From contig NC_010125.1 in NCBI RefSeq assembly GCF_000067045.1, positions 3,880,164-3,944,163 on the forward strand: a stretch of 64,000 nt of DNA, written 5' to 3'. This DNA comes from Gluconacetobacter diazotrophicus PA1 5. GTDB taxonomy: Bacteria > Pseudomonadota > Alphaproteobacteria > Acetobacterales > Acetobacteraceae. Shown here piece by piece: positions 37,014 through 45,412 of the stretch (positions within the stretch are counted from its first letter, which is position 1; the number at the start of each line of letters is the position of its first letter). Made by a program: the position numbers and the translations under genes. A model generated the notes under the pieces. It was not told where the DNA came from. It made no database searches and saw only the letters and a list, made by a program, of their open reading frames with translations.

Positions 37014-37490
37014 TCAGGACGCGAAGGGGCGGGGTGCGACCGCCCCGTATCCTTCCTGCATGATGTAGGACTGCATTTCCCGGGCCATCAGTTCGGCCTG
37101 TTCCAGCCGCAGCTTCACGATGTCGCCGATGCTGACCAGCCCCACCAGGTGGCCGGCATCGTCCAGGACCGGAACGTGGCGGCTGTGGCTGCGGGTCATC
37201 TTGCGCGCGACCGACAGGATGTCCTCGGACCGCCGGGCGGTCGGGACGTCGTGCGTCATGATGTCCGACGCGCACAGGCGGTCGATTTCGGCGCCGTGCC
37301 GGGCCAGTGCCCCGACGATCGAACGTTCCGAGACCAGGCCCACGACATGGCCGGTTCCGTCCACGACCGGCACCGCGCCGATCCGGTTGTGGGTCAGCAG
37401 GTGCGCGATCGCCGTCACCGCTTCGTCCGGGCGGACGGTGATGACGGCCGAGCCCTTGCTGTTGAGGATATGCAGAACGGGAATGATCAT
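37014..37490 (-). CDS. Tandem CBS-domain protein
   Basis: A 158-residue protein made of two CBS domains (about 10-65 and 75-130), seen in AVTAIAHLLTHNRIGAVPVV and VARKMTRSHSRHVPVLDD, plus a short helical tail. Paired CBS domains bind adenine nucleotides and often act as regulators. GGAG precedes ATG 37490. It is downstream of a phosphoribosyltransferase gene in the same direction. Confidence 0.9.
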   Translation of the reverse strand: MIIPVLHILNSKGSAVITVRPDEAVTAIAHLLTHNRIGAVPVVDGTGHVVGLVSERSIVGALARHGAEIDRLCASDIMTHDVPTARRSEDILSVARKMTRSHSRHVPVLDDAGHLVGLVSIGDIVKLRLEQAELMAREMQSYIMQEGYGAVAPRPFAS

Positions 37491-37611
37491 GGGATGTTCT
37501 CCTCGTTGCGTCCGCGCTTCGTCCTGGCGCGTTGTGAGGTCACGCATAATACATGCCATCGGCTTTCGCCCCTGCAAGGGGTGGCCGTGATCAACGGAGC
37601 AGGAGCCGGGT

Positions 37612-38310
37612 TCAGGGCGCCCCCTGCGCCAGCGCATCGCGGACCGTATCGTCGCTGACCTGGTCGAAATGACGGTAATGCGCGCCGACCGCCAGGAAGG
37701 GTTCGGGCTGGCGCAGGCAGACGATGCGGTCGCATTCCTCCGCCAGGGCGGCGAGGGTGTCCGGCGGGGCGACGGGGACGGCGGCGATCAGGGCGGCCGG
37801 GTGGTTGGCCCGCAGGGCCCGCAGCGCCGCACGCATGGTACCGCCGGTGGCGATCCCGTCATCGACCACGACCACGATCCGGCCGGTCACGGGCACTGGC
37901 CGGCGCCCCTGGCCGTAGGCGCGGCGCTGGCGGGCGATCTCGGTCAGTTGGCGCTGCGTCTGCGCCACGATATCCGCGCGGGGGACGCCGGCGGCGCGAA
38001 TGGCGGCCTCGTCCAGCACAAGCCGGGGCTGCGCGCCGTCCACCACCGCGCCCAGGCCGTATTCCTCATGCCCCGGCATGCCGATCTTGCGCACGTACAG
38101 CACGTCCAGTTCGCCCCCCAGCGCGCGGGCGATTTCGGCGGCCACCGGCACGCCCCCGCGCGGCAGGGCCAGGATCAGCGGCCGCGCGGGGGCCTGTCCG
38201 GGCAACGTCCCTGCGGACAGCGCCGGTCCGGGCAGCAGGGGCATCAGCGCGGCGGCCAGGGCCTGCCCGGCTTCCTGCCTGTCGCGAAACGGGGTGAGGT
38301 TGTCGTACAT
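37612..38310 (-). CDS. Phosphoribosyltransferase-fold protein
   Basis: A 232-residue protein with the PRPP-binding motif VVVVDDGIATGGTMRAAL and a start MYDNLTPFRDRQEAGQALA typical of stand-alone PRTase-fold proteins that occur with erythromycin-esterase or dienelactone hydrolase domains. ATG 38310 lies two bases after the stop of the esterase gene, so the two are coupled. No nucleobase specificity can be assigned. Confidence 0.88.
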   Translation of the reverse strand: MYDNLTPFRDRQEAGQALAAALMPLLPGPALSAGTLPGQAPARPLILALPRGGVPVAAEIARALGGELDVLYVRKIGMPGHEEYGLGAVVDGAQPRLVLDEAAIRAAGVPRADIVAQTQRQLTEIARQRRAYGQGRRPVPVTGRIVVVVDDGIATGGTMRAALRALRANHPAALIAAVPVAPPDTLAALAEECDRIVCLRQPEPFLAVGAHYRHFDQVSDDTVRDALAQGAP

Positions 38311-38311
38311 C

Positions 38312-39712
38312 CTACAGACCGAACGGCCAGGTTTCCGGCGCGCCATGCGGCGCGGCGTGGTTCAGCGGCGTGACGGCCTTGGTCTTTTCCAGCCAGACCC
38401 ACGCATCGAACTGGTCGGCCAGCGTGGCCTCGAAATAGTGGCTGCCGAGTTCGCTGTCGGGCCGATAGATCACGCCGATCGCGCGTTCGCGCCACGGGCC
38501 GCGCACGGCCTCGCGCAATGGGCGGTTGTCGCGCCAGTCGAACAGGGCGCGCGGCAGGCCGGCCAGCAGGAAGGCGTGTTCGTAGCTGTCGGTCCGCGCG
38601 GGGCGCACCGTCATGACCTCCATTTCGCCATCCCATTCACTGGCGGCGGCGACGGTGCCGCGATCGGTGCCCAGGCCGATCAGCACGGCCTCGTCGCCAT
38701 GGGCCATGCGGCACAGTTCGCCGATATTGAACTGGCCGGCCCAGCCCATGGCGGTGGCGGCGGCGTTGCCGATATGGGAATTATGGGCCCAGATCACGAT
38801 CTTGGCCGCGTCGCCGCGATGGGCCAGCAGCGCCTGGACGGTGCCGAACATGTGCCGGTCGCGCAGGTTCCAGCTTTCGGTGCTGCCGCGATACATCACG
38901 CGGTAATATTGCTCGGCGGCGCGGACGATGCGGGCGTTCTGCACCGCGTCGAACCAGGCCGCGCCGTTGCCGCCGGACGCGCCGCCGTCATGGTTGTGGC
39001 GCACGTCGTGCAGGCGCCGCGCCAGCAGGTCGCGCAACTGCGCCACCACCGCGTCCTCGCAACTGTCCTGGCCGTACTGCATGACGGCGCGGCCGTAGCG
39101 GGCGGGGTCGTCCTGCCACGGGGTCAGCCGGCCGTAGCGCGCGCGGGCCGCCGCGGCCGCCGGCGGGTCCACCCGGTCCAGGTAGGACAGCACGGCGTGG
39201 ATGGATTCGCCCAGGCTGTAGATATCCAGCCCATGGAACGAAACCCGGCGGTGTTCGGGCAGGCCGGCATTGTGGTGGTGCAGCCAGTGCACGAAGGCGG
39301 CAACGTCCTCGTTGCGCCACATCCAGCCGGGAAAGCGCGAGAAGGCGGGGCCGCGCCACGGGCGGGGGGCGTGATGGCGCACGTAATCGTCGATCCGCGC
39401 GCCGTCGGGCCAGTCGGCCTCGGCCGCGACGATGGTGAAGCCGTGGCGTTCCACCAGCCGGCGGGTGATGGCGGCGCGGGCGCGGTAGAAATCCGACGTG
39501 CCGTGCGTGGCCTCGCCCAGCAGGACGACGCGGGCGGCGCCGAAGCGGTCGAACGCGTCGGCGAAGGCGTCGGGCTGGTCCGATACCCCTCCGGGGGCCA
39601 GTTCGGGGGCGGGCAGGGGGGTGGCGTTGCCGCGCAGGGTTTCGATCATCGCCGGAGGGATGGTCGGCTGCCCGTTCCGGGCGGGGGTATGGCTGGGCGG
39701 TGCGTGGGTCAT
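38312..39712 (-). CDS. Erythromycin esterase-like protein
   Basis: A 466-residue protein of the EreA/ChaN-like fold. Active-site motifs include LLGEATHGTSDFYRAR (with Glu and His), VAAEADWPDG, WMWRNEDVAAFV, GLDIYSLGES and IWAHNSHIGNA. Most members outside clinical resistance genes have unknown substrates, so macrolide resistance should not be inferred. ATG 39712 is chosen; the frame is open much further upstream but that part is antisense to the HlyD gene. In some bacteria this domain is fused to a PRTase domain like the one encoded next. Confidence 0.88.
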   Translation of the reverse strand: MTHAPPSHTPARNGQPTIPPAMIETLRGNATPLPAPELAPGGVSDQPDAFADAFDRFGAARVVLLGEATHGTSDFYRARAAITRRLVERHGFTIVAAEADWPDGARIDDYVRHHAPRPWRGPAFSRFPGWMWRNEDVAAFVHWLHHHNAGLPEHRRVSFHGLDIYSLGESIHAVLSYLDRVDPPAAAAARARYGRLTPWQDDPARYGRAVMQYGQDSCEDAVVAQLRDLLARRLHDVRHNHDGGASGGNGAAWFDAVQNARIVRAAEQYYRVMYRGSTESWNLRDRHMFGTVQALLAHRGDAAKIVIWAHNSHIGNAAATAMGWAGQFNIGELCRMAHGDEAVLIGLGTDRGTVAAASEWDGEMEVMTVRPARTDSYEHAFLLAGLPRALFDWRDNRPLREAVRGPWRERAIGVIYRPDSELGSHYFEATLADQFDAWVWLEKTKAVTPLNHAAPHGAPETWPFGL

Positions 39713-39907
39713 GGGCGTTGTCCCATCACGGTGTCGCGCCATATGATGTCGTGACGCATCGGGCGTGTTTTCAGCAGGGGCGTTCGAAAAAATCCCTCTG
39801 GTCACGATAAAATTCCGCTGAGGCCGCGACGCGGCGGCGGGCGCGCTGTTATCGCGGCCTGAGGCATGCGCGAAAGGTCGGGCGATGGTCGGGGCGCTGG
39901 AAACGCG

Positions 39908-40906
39908 GTGACGCGCGCGGGCATGCGCCGGGCCGGCGTGGCCGGGGCGGCGGTGCTGCTGCTGGCGGCCGCCCTGTGGTGGGCGTGGTCGCGGCAGGCC
40001 GTGCCGGTGGCGTGGCAGGGGTATGTCGATGCGGATTTCGTGCGGATCGGCCCGACGCAGGCCGGGCTGCTGACCGGGCTGCGCGTCGCGCGGGGCGACC
40101 GGGTACGGGTGGGGCAGCCGCTGTTCGACCAGGACGACGTGGCCGAGCACGCGGCGCGCGACCAGGCGGTGCGCCAGGCCGAGGAAGGCGCACGCCAGTT
40201 GGCGAACCTGCAGGGCCCCGCCCGCGACACCGAGATCCGCCAGGCGGCGTCCAACCTGGCGGATGCCGAGGCGACGCGCGACCGTGCGCGGGCCGACCTG
40301 CGCCGGCTGGAGGCGGCGGCCCCGGCGGGCGCCGCGACGTTGCAGGCGCGCGACGCGGCCCGTGCCGCCTGGCGCTCGGCCGAGGCGCGCGTCGCGGGGC
40401 TGCGCGCCGCGCTGGACCAGGCGCAGGCCCCCACCGGCCGGATGGAGCAGATCCGCGCGCAAGCGGCGACGGCGGGGGCGGCGCGCGCGGCGCTGGCGAT
40501 CATGGACTGGCGGCTGGCGCAGCGGCACGTCGTGGCGCCCGATGCGGGCGTCATCGCCGATATCCTGGCCTGGCCGGGCGAGGTGCTGGATGCCGGAACG
40601 CCCGTCATTTCGCTGTTGCCGCCGGACCATATCGTCATCCGCCTGTTCGTGCCGGAGGGGATGCTGGCGCGCATCCACCCGGGCGACCGGGTGGGGCTGG
40701 CCTGTGACGGCTGCCCGCCGGGGCTGGAGGGACAGGTGGATTTCATCGCACCGCGTGCCGAATACACGCCGCCGCTGATCTTCAGCGACCAGAGCCGGGC
40801 CAAGCTGGTCTACCTGGTCCAGGCGCGACCGCGTGCCGACCAGGCGGGGATGCTGAATCCCGGCCAGCCGGTGACGGTCAGCCCGGCATGGGCGCCCGCG
40901 CGATGA
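39908..40906 (+). CDS. HlyD/EmrA-type membrane-fusion adaptor of an ABC efflux system
   Basis: A 332-residue adaptor with one N-terminal membrane anchor (AGAAVLLLAAALWWAW), lipoyl-like halves around DADFVRIGPTQAGLLTGLRV and RHVVAPDAGVIADIL, and an Ala/Arg-rich hairpin (about 75-195). It resembles YbhG/YhiI adaptors of MacB-independent ABC-2 exporters. Start GTG 39908 is preferred; ATG 39923 is possible. It overlaps the next gene and leads an adaptor-ABC-outer membrane channel operon. Confidence 0.88.
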   Translation: MTRAGMRRAGVAGAAVLLLAAALWWAWSRQAVPVAWQGYVDADFVRIGPTQAGLLTGLRVARGDRVRVGQPLFDQDDVAEHAARDQAVRQAEEGARQLANLQGPARDTEIRQAASNLADAEATRDRARADLRRLEAAAPAGAATLQARDAARAAWRSAEARVAGLRAALDQAQAPTGRMEQIRAQAATAGAARAALAIMDWRLAQRHVVAPDAGVIADILAWPGEVLDAGTPVISLLPPDHIVIRLFVPEGMLARIHPGDRVGLACDGCPPGLEGQVDFIAPRAEYTPPLIFSDQSRAKLVYLVQARPRADQAGMLNPGQPVTVSPAWAPAR

Positions 40907-41511
40907 ACGGCGCGATGAACGGACCGAAACCCGAAGAGACTGGGGAGTACGTCATCGACGTGCGGGACCTGCGCAAGGATTTCGGGACGCAGCGCTTCAG
41001 CCTGTATGAGGACCTGACGGTGCGCGAGAACCTGGAACTCGTCGCCGGGATCTATGAACTGTCGGACCCGCGCGGTGCGGTCGATGCCATGCTGGACCGC
41101 ATGGAACTGCGCGGCCGGTCCGGCCAGTTGGCCGGCCAGCTGTCGGGCGGATGGAAGCAGCGGCTGGCGCTGACGGCCTGCGTGCTGCACCGGCCGGCGC
41201 TGCTGCTGCTGGACGAGCCGACGGCGGGGGTGGATGCGCGGGCGCGGCGCGCGTTCTGGGACCTGATCCACGACATGGCCGGCGGCGGCCTGACGGTGCT
41301 GGTCTCCACCCATTACATGGACGAGGCCGAGCGCTGCGCCCGCGTGATCGGCGAGGTGATGCCGACGACGCATGCCATGCGCATCGTGCGCGGGGTGCTG
41401 CTGAAGGGAAACGGGCTGGCGGAGATCCTGCCCGACCTGTGGCCGATCGTGCTGTTCACGCTCTGCACGGTCGCGGTCGCCGTGCGCTTCTATCGGGAAA
41501 CGCTGGATTGA
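40903..41511 (+). pseudogene. Chimeric ABC exporter remnant: ATPase lacking Walker A joined to a permease tail
   Basis: The 202-residue product starts as an ABC-2 exporter ATPase (YVIDVRDLRKDFG) and jumps to TQRFSLYEDLTVRENLELVA, so about 80-90 residues with Walker A are missing. The signature QLSGGWKQRLAL, Walker B LLLLDEPTAGVDA and H-loop VSTHYMDEAERCARV remain. It then jumps to GEVMPTTHAMRIVRGVLLKG ... VAVRFYRETLD, which is the C-terminus of the partner permease. All junctions are in frame. The rest of the ATPase(s) and permeases are gone. Such a protein cannot hydrolyse ATP or transport. ATG 40903 overlaps the adaptor stop. Confidence 0.8.
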
Positions 41512-42992
41512 TGCGTCGGGCGGTCCGGGCGGGGTGGGTCGCGGGCCTCGCCTGGGTCTGGTTGGGGGGCTGCACGGTCGGGCCGGCCTTCCACGCGCCG
41601 CGCGCCGATATGCCGGCGGCGTGGCATGACGTGTCGGCGCATGGCGGGGGTGTCGCGCTGGTGGCGCGGCCCGATCCGCTCTGGTGGCGGATGTTCCGCG
41701 ACCCGGTGCTGGACGCGCTGGTGGCGCGGGCGATGGCGGGCAATCCGGGCTTTGAGGAAAATGCGGCGCGCGTCGTCCAGGCGCGGGAGCAGGAGGCCAC
41801 CCAGCGTGCCGCCGGCCTGCCGGAACTGGGGGCCTCGGCGCGCTATACGCGCGAACGGCTGGGCGAGGCGGGATTGTTCTCGGTGCTGGGGGGGGCGGGC
41901 AGCGGCACGGGGCAGCCGGCGTTCCTGGGCGGGATCGGCGGCCTGACGCAGGGGACGGACCTGTATCAGGTCGGGTTCGACGCATCGTGGGAACTGGACC
42001 TGTTCGGCCGGGTGCGGCGGTCGGTGGAACAGGCACACGCGCAGGTGGCGGCGCAGGTCGCCCGGCAGGGCGATGCGCGGCTGACGCTGCAGGGCGACGT
42101 GGTGCGGGCCTATCTGCAATGGCGGGCGGCGCAGGCGCTGCTGGACCTGGCGGGCGAGGTGGCGGCGGCGCGGGCGCGGGCGGTGGCGCTGCGGGCGTTC
42201 CAGCGCCGGCTGGGGCTGGCGGACGGCACGGATGTCGACCTGGCCCGCGCGGCGCTGGTGCGGGCGCAGGGGCAGGCGGCCGGATTCCAGCGGCAGGCGG
42301 GGCAGGCGCTGAACCGGCTGGCCATCCTGACCGGGCAGCCGCCGGGGGCACTGGACGGCCCGCTTGCCGCGGTCCGTCCGCTGCCGGACCCGCCGCCGCG
42401 CGTGCCGGTGGTGCTGTCGGCGGCGCTGGCACGGCTGCGGCCGGACATCCGCGCGGCCGAGGCCGACCTGCATGCCGCCACCGCCGGGATCGGCGCGGCG
42501 GTGGCGCAGCTTTATCCCGACATCACGCTGTCCGGGCAGGTCGGCCAGCGCACGCTGACGCTGGGCAGCCTGGCGGACTGGGGCAACACGTTCTACCAGT
42601 TCGGCCCCGCGATTTCGCTGCCGCTGTTCCAGGGCGGGCGGCTGCGGGCCGCGATCCGGCTGGCCCGTGCCCGGCAGCAGGAGGCCGCCCTGGCCTATCG
42701 CCAGCGCGTGCTGGATGCGCTGGGCGAGGTGGAGGATGCGCTGGTCGCGCTGCGCACGGACGGCGCGGCGCGCGAGAGCGACCGCGCGGCGATGGCCAGC
42801 GTCACCGACCGGCTGGCCCTGGCCCGAACCCGCTATCGCGACGGGACCGGCGATGCGCTGGCGGTGCTGGATGCGCGGGCCGAGCTGGGTGGCGCGGGGC
42901 AGGACGACATCCAGGCGCGGCTGGCGGTGCTGCTGGATGTGGTGGCGCTGTGCAAGGCGACGGGCGGCGGCTGGCCGGAGGCCGGGGACTAG
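41511..42992 (+). CDS. Efflux outer-membrane lipoprotein, NodT family
   Basis: A 493-residue outer-membrane channel with lipobox WLGGC, early PDPLWWRMFRDPVL, WELDLFGRVRRSVEQA in the middle and GPAISLPLFQGGRLRA near the end. Its ATG overlaps the stop of the ABC remnant (TGATG), so it belongs to the HlyD/ABC operon. The channel itself looks complete although the pump is broken; it might still serve another pump. Confidence 0.9.
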   Translation: MRRAVRAGWVAGLAWVWLGGCTVGPAFHAPRADMPAAWHDVSAHGGGVALVARPDPLWWRMFRDPVLDALVARAMAGNPGFEENAARVVQAREQEATQRAAGLPELGASARYTRERLGEAGLFSVLGGAGSGTGQPAFLGGIGGLTQGTDLYQVGFDASWELDLFGRVRRSVEQAHAQVAAQVARQGDARLTLQGDVVRAYLQWRAAQALLDLAGEVAAARARAVALRAFQRRLGLADGTDVDLARAALVRAQGQAAGFQRQAGQALNRLAILTGQPPGALDGPLAAVRPLPDPPPRVPVVLSAALARLRPDIRAAEADLHAATAGIGAAVAQLYPDITLSGQVGQRTLTLGSLADWGNTFYQFGPAISLPLFQGGRLRAAIRLARARQQEAALAYRQRVLDALGEVEDALVALRTDGAARESDRAAMASVTDRLALARTRYRDGTGDALAVLDARAELGGAGQDDIQARLAVLLDVVALCKATGGGWPEAGD

Positions 42993-43002
42993 AATCCTCC
43001 CG

Positions 43003-44724
43003 TCACGCCGTGCCTTCGTCGGCCGGTTCGGCATCATGTTCGGCCAGGCGGACGGTGTTGCGGCCCGCCCGCTTGGCGGCGTACAGCGCGACGTCCGCCT
43101 TCGCCACCAACTGGCGCCATGTCAGATTGTCGCCGGCCGCGACGCCGAAACTGGCGGTGACGGGAATGCGGACATTCTGGGCGGAGACGACCTTGAGGCT
43201 GCCCAGGCGCCGGCGCAGGCGATGCGCCATGGACAGGGCGGTCATCTGGGTGTGCGCGCGGATCAGGATGGCGAATTCCTCGCCGCCGAAGCGCGCGACC
43301 AGGTCGTCCGGCCGCACCTGCTCGCGCAGGGCGGCGGCGACCGCGACCAGCACCCGGTCGCCTTCGGTATGGCCGTGCCGGTCGTTGATGGATTTGAAAT
43401 GGTCGATGTCCAGCAGGATCAGAAACGCGCGTTCGTCCGCTTCCGAGATCTCCAGCCTCGGTTTCGCCAGGATCTGGAGCGCCCGCCGGTTGAGGAGCTG
43501 GGTCAGTTCGTCGGTTTCGGCCTGATGCTTCAGGGCCTGGGTCTGGGCCGCGCGTTCGCGCAGCCTGGCGTCCAGGATCTCCAGGGCTTCGTACAGCGGC
43601 TGCAGTTCCCGGCTGCCGCGATGCCTTCGGGGCAGGCGGAGGGGTTCGTCGTGGCCCAGGTCCACGACGGCCTCGCTGGCTTCCAGCAGGGGGGCCAGCA
43701 CCCGCAGATGCACCAGCAGCACCCCGCCGGCGATCAGGCCGGTGACGGTCAGCGTCGCGCCGCTGATGATCCAGAGCATGTCGAAGGCGTGCCGCGCCTT
43801 GCGCCTGAAGTCGGACAGGACGATGTCCAGGTCGTTCGTCCGCCAGGTTTCCAGCGGCGCCAGCGTCCGGGCATACCGGTCGGCGAAGGCGACGGCCGTC
43901 TGCGTATAGGGCGTGCCCTGGGTACCCTCGGCGATGATCCGGGCCACCAGGGGCTGCCCGTCGTCGAAGAACGCCCGCTCGGCATGCTGCCGCAGCGCGG
44001 CGAGGCGCGGTCCATGATCCGCAACGCTGGGATTGAGTTCCAGCAACTGCCATTCCACGGCCATGCGGCCCGCCAGCCGGTCGCTGGCCGAGACGTTGCG
44101 CGGCGGCATCGGGGTCTGTGCGATCAGCGGTGCCAGCATCACCGAACCCAGTCGCCCGGCATTGTCGCGCAGGCCGCACAGGATCAGCGCATGCCGGATC
44201 GGGGCGGCCAGCCGGGGATCGGAGCCGATGAGCGTGGCGGACTGCCGTATCATCATCGTCCAGTAGGCATCGTCTGCGGCGAACAGCGCATCGATCGCGC
44301 CCTGGACGCCGTCATACCGGTCCGGCCGCTCGGCGGCCCGATCGACCAGGTTCCGGGCCTGCTCCAACTGCCGCAGGGTCTCCTGCAGGGCGGCGGACGA
44401 CACGGTGCCGGCGGCGTGTGCCAGGGCCTGGTCGGTGGCGGCGCGCGCGGCGCGCAGCCTGTCGCGGGCCGGGGCGGTTTCGTCCGCCATCAGCATGGTG
44501 GAAGGGGCCCGTTCGGCACTGATGAGGCTGGCGGCGTCCAGGACCGGGCGAAACCCCTCCAGGCCCGCCACGTCCTGCCGGGTATGCATGAAATTATCAC
44601 GGGCATGGACCAGGATGACGGTGGCCATCGTGGTGGACAACAGAATGGTGATGGCGCCGCCAACCCACAGGCGGCCGCCCCTCCAGAATCGACGGTGCAA
44701 TTCGCCTCCAGTAACGGGGGTCAT
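43003..44724 (-). CDS. Membrane-bound diguanylate cyclase
   Basis: A 573-residue protein. It has a membrane segment near residues 20-40, a periplasmic sensor of about 280 residues, a second segment near 325-350, a HAMP-like linker and a C-terminal GGDEF domain (about 405-560). The catalytic motif is GGEEF (ARFGGEEFAIL), and RPDD five residues before it is an intact RxxD inhibitory site, so the enzyme should be active and feedback-controlled by c-di-GMP. The ligand of the sensor is unknown. It is convergent with the NodT gene. Confidence 0.92.
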   Translation of the reverse strand: MTPVTGGELHRRFWRGGRLWVGGAITILLSTTMATVILVHARDNFMHTRQDVAGLEGFRPVLDAASLISAERAPSTMLMADETAPARDRLRAARAATDQALAHAAGTVSSAALQETLRQLEQARNLVDRAAERPDRYDGVQGAIDALFAADDAYWTMMIRQSATLIGSDPRLAAPIRHALILCGLRDNAGRLGSVMLAPLIAQTPMPPRNVSASDRLAGRMAVEWQLLELNPSVADHGPRLAALRQHAERAFFDDGQPLVARIIAEGTQGTPYTQTAVAFADRYARTLAPLETWRTNDLDIVLSDFRRKARHAFDMLWIISGATLTVTGLIAGGVLLVHLRVLAPLLEASEAVVDLGHDEPLRLPRRHRGSRELQPLYEALEILDARLRERAAQTQALKHQAETDELTQLLNRRALQILAKPRLEISEADERAFLILLDIDHFKSINDRHGHTEGDRVLVAVAAALREQVRPDDLVARFGGEEFAILIRAHTQMTALSMAHRLRRRLGSLKVVSAQNVRIPVTASFGVAAGDNLTWRQLVAKADVALYAAKRAGRNTVRLAEHDAEPADEGTA

Positions 44725-45074
44725 GGTATGATGCCGGCGGCTGCCAGATATCGGTAACGCGACAGCGCCTGGATGAGGCGAGAGTTTTAACCGAATCTTA
44801 AAATCCCGGGGCCAACCGGCTGAAATCGGCCTCGTACCCTGCTGATATGTATGAAATATATTTTATGAGGCCGAGAAGTCAATTTACAAAATAATTCATT
44901 CTCGCGGAGAGAATTATGATGGATCAAGTATTAATATTCACTAATGCTTGGGCGGCATCGAGGCTCTTTATAAACGGCGTTCCAGATGCATGAGGGACCG
45001 AAAAACGAACCGGGATCTTTTCGTTTCATTTTCTTCAGAAAAGAAAAAGCCATTCCATGCATGAGGGACCGTCC
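44725..45074. other. Intergenic region with a 15-bp direct repeat
   Basis: About 350 bases, AT-rich at 44840-44940. ATGCATGAGGGACCG occurs at 44986-45000 and again at 45057-45071, 71 bases apart; each holds a ribosome-site-like GAGGG, and the second lies just before the GNAT start. The stretch between is A/T-rich with a TTTTCTTCAGAAAAG hairpin. It probably contains promoters for both flanking genes. Confidence 0.55.
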
Positions 45075-45362
45075 ATGACCGACCTGATCGACAACACGTC
45101 CCGCCGTCGTTTCGAGTTGCCTGTCGGGGGCGAGGTGGCGTTCGCGGACTATGCGGTGGAAGGCGGGCGGCTGGTGCTGAGCCACACCAGCGTGCCGTCC
45201 GCGCTGGAGGGGCGAGGCGTGGGATCGACGCTGGTGCGCGCCGTCCTGGATACCGCGCGGGCGCGGGGGATGCGGGTGGTGTCGCGTTGTTCGTTCGTGA
45301 CGGCCTTCATCCGCCGCCATCCCGAATATGCCGACCTGCTGGAGCGTCCGCCTGGCGGGTGA
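45075..45362 (+). CDS. Small GNAT-fold protein (YjdJ/COG2388-like)
   Basis: A 95-residue minimal N-acetyltransferase-fold protein. The acetyl-CoA loop is at LEGRGVGSTLVRAVLDTARA, preceded by AFADYAVEGGRLVLSHTSVP and followed by VVSRCSFVTAFIRRHPEY, the family pattern. ATG 45075 follows GAGGGA. Substrate unknown. Confidence 0.88.
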   Translation: MTDLIDNTSRRRFELPVGGEVAFADYAVEGGRLVLSHTSVPSALEGRGVGSTLVRAVLDTARARGMRVVSRCSFVTAFIRRHPEYADLLERPPGG

Positions 45363-45412
45363 TCGCCGGATCGCCTCTTGGTCGTGGCGGGTACGTATCG
45401 TATGCGGTGGGC

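Noticed and set aside
38312..39712. A macrolide resistance gene
   Set aside because: The fold is that of erythromycin esterases, but most chromosomal members next to PRTase genes are not known to act on macrolides.
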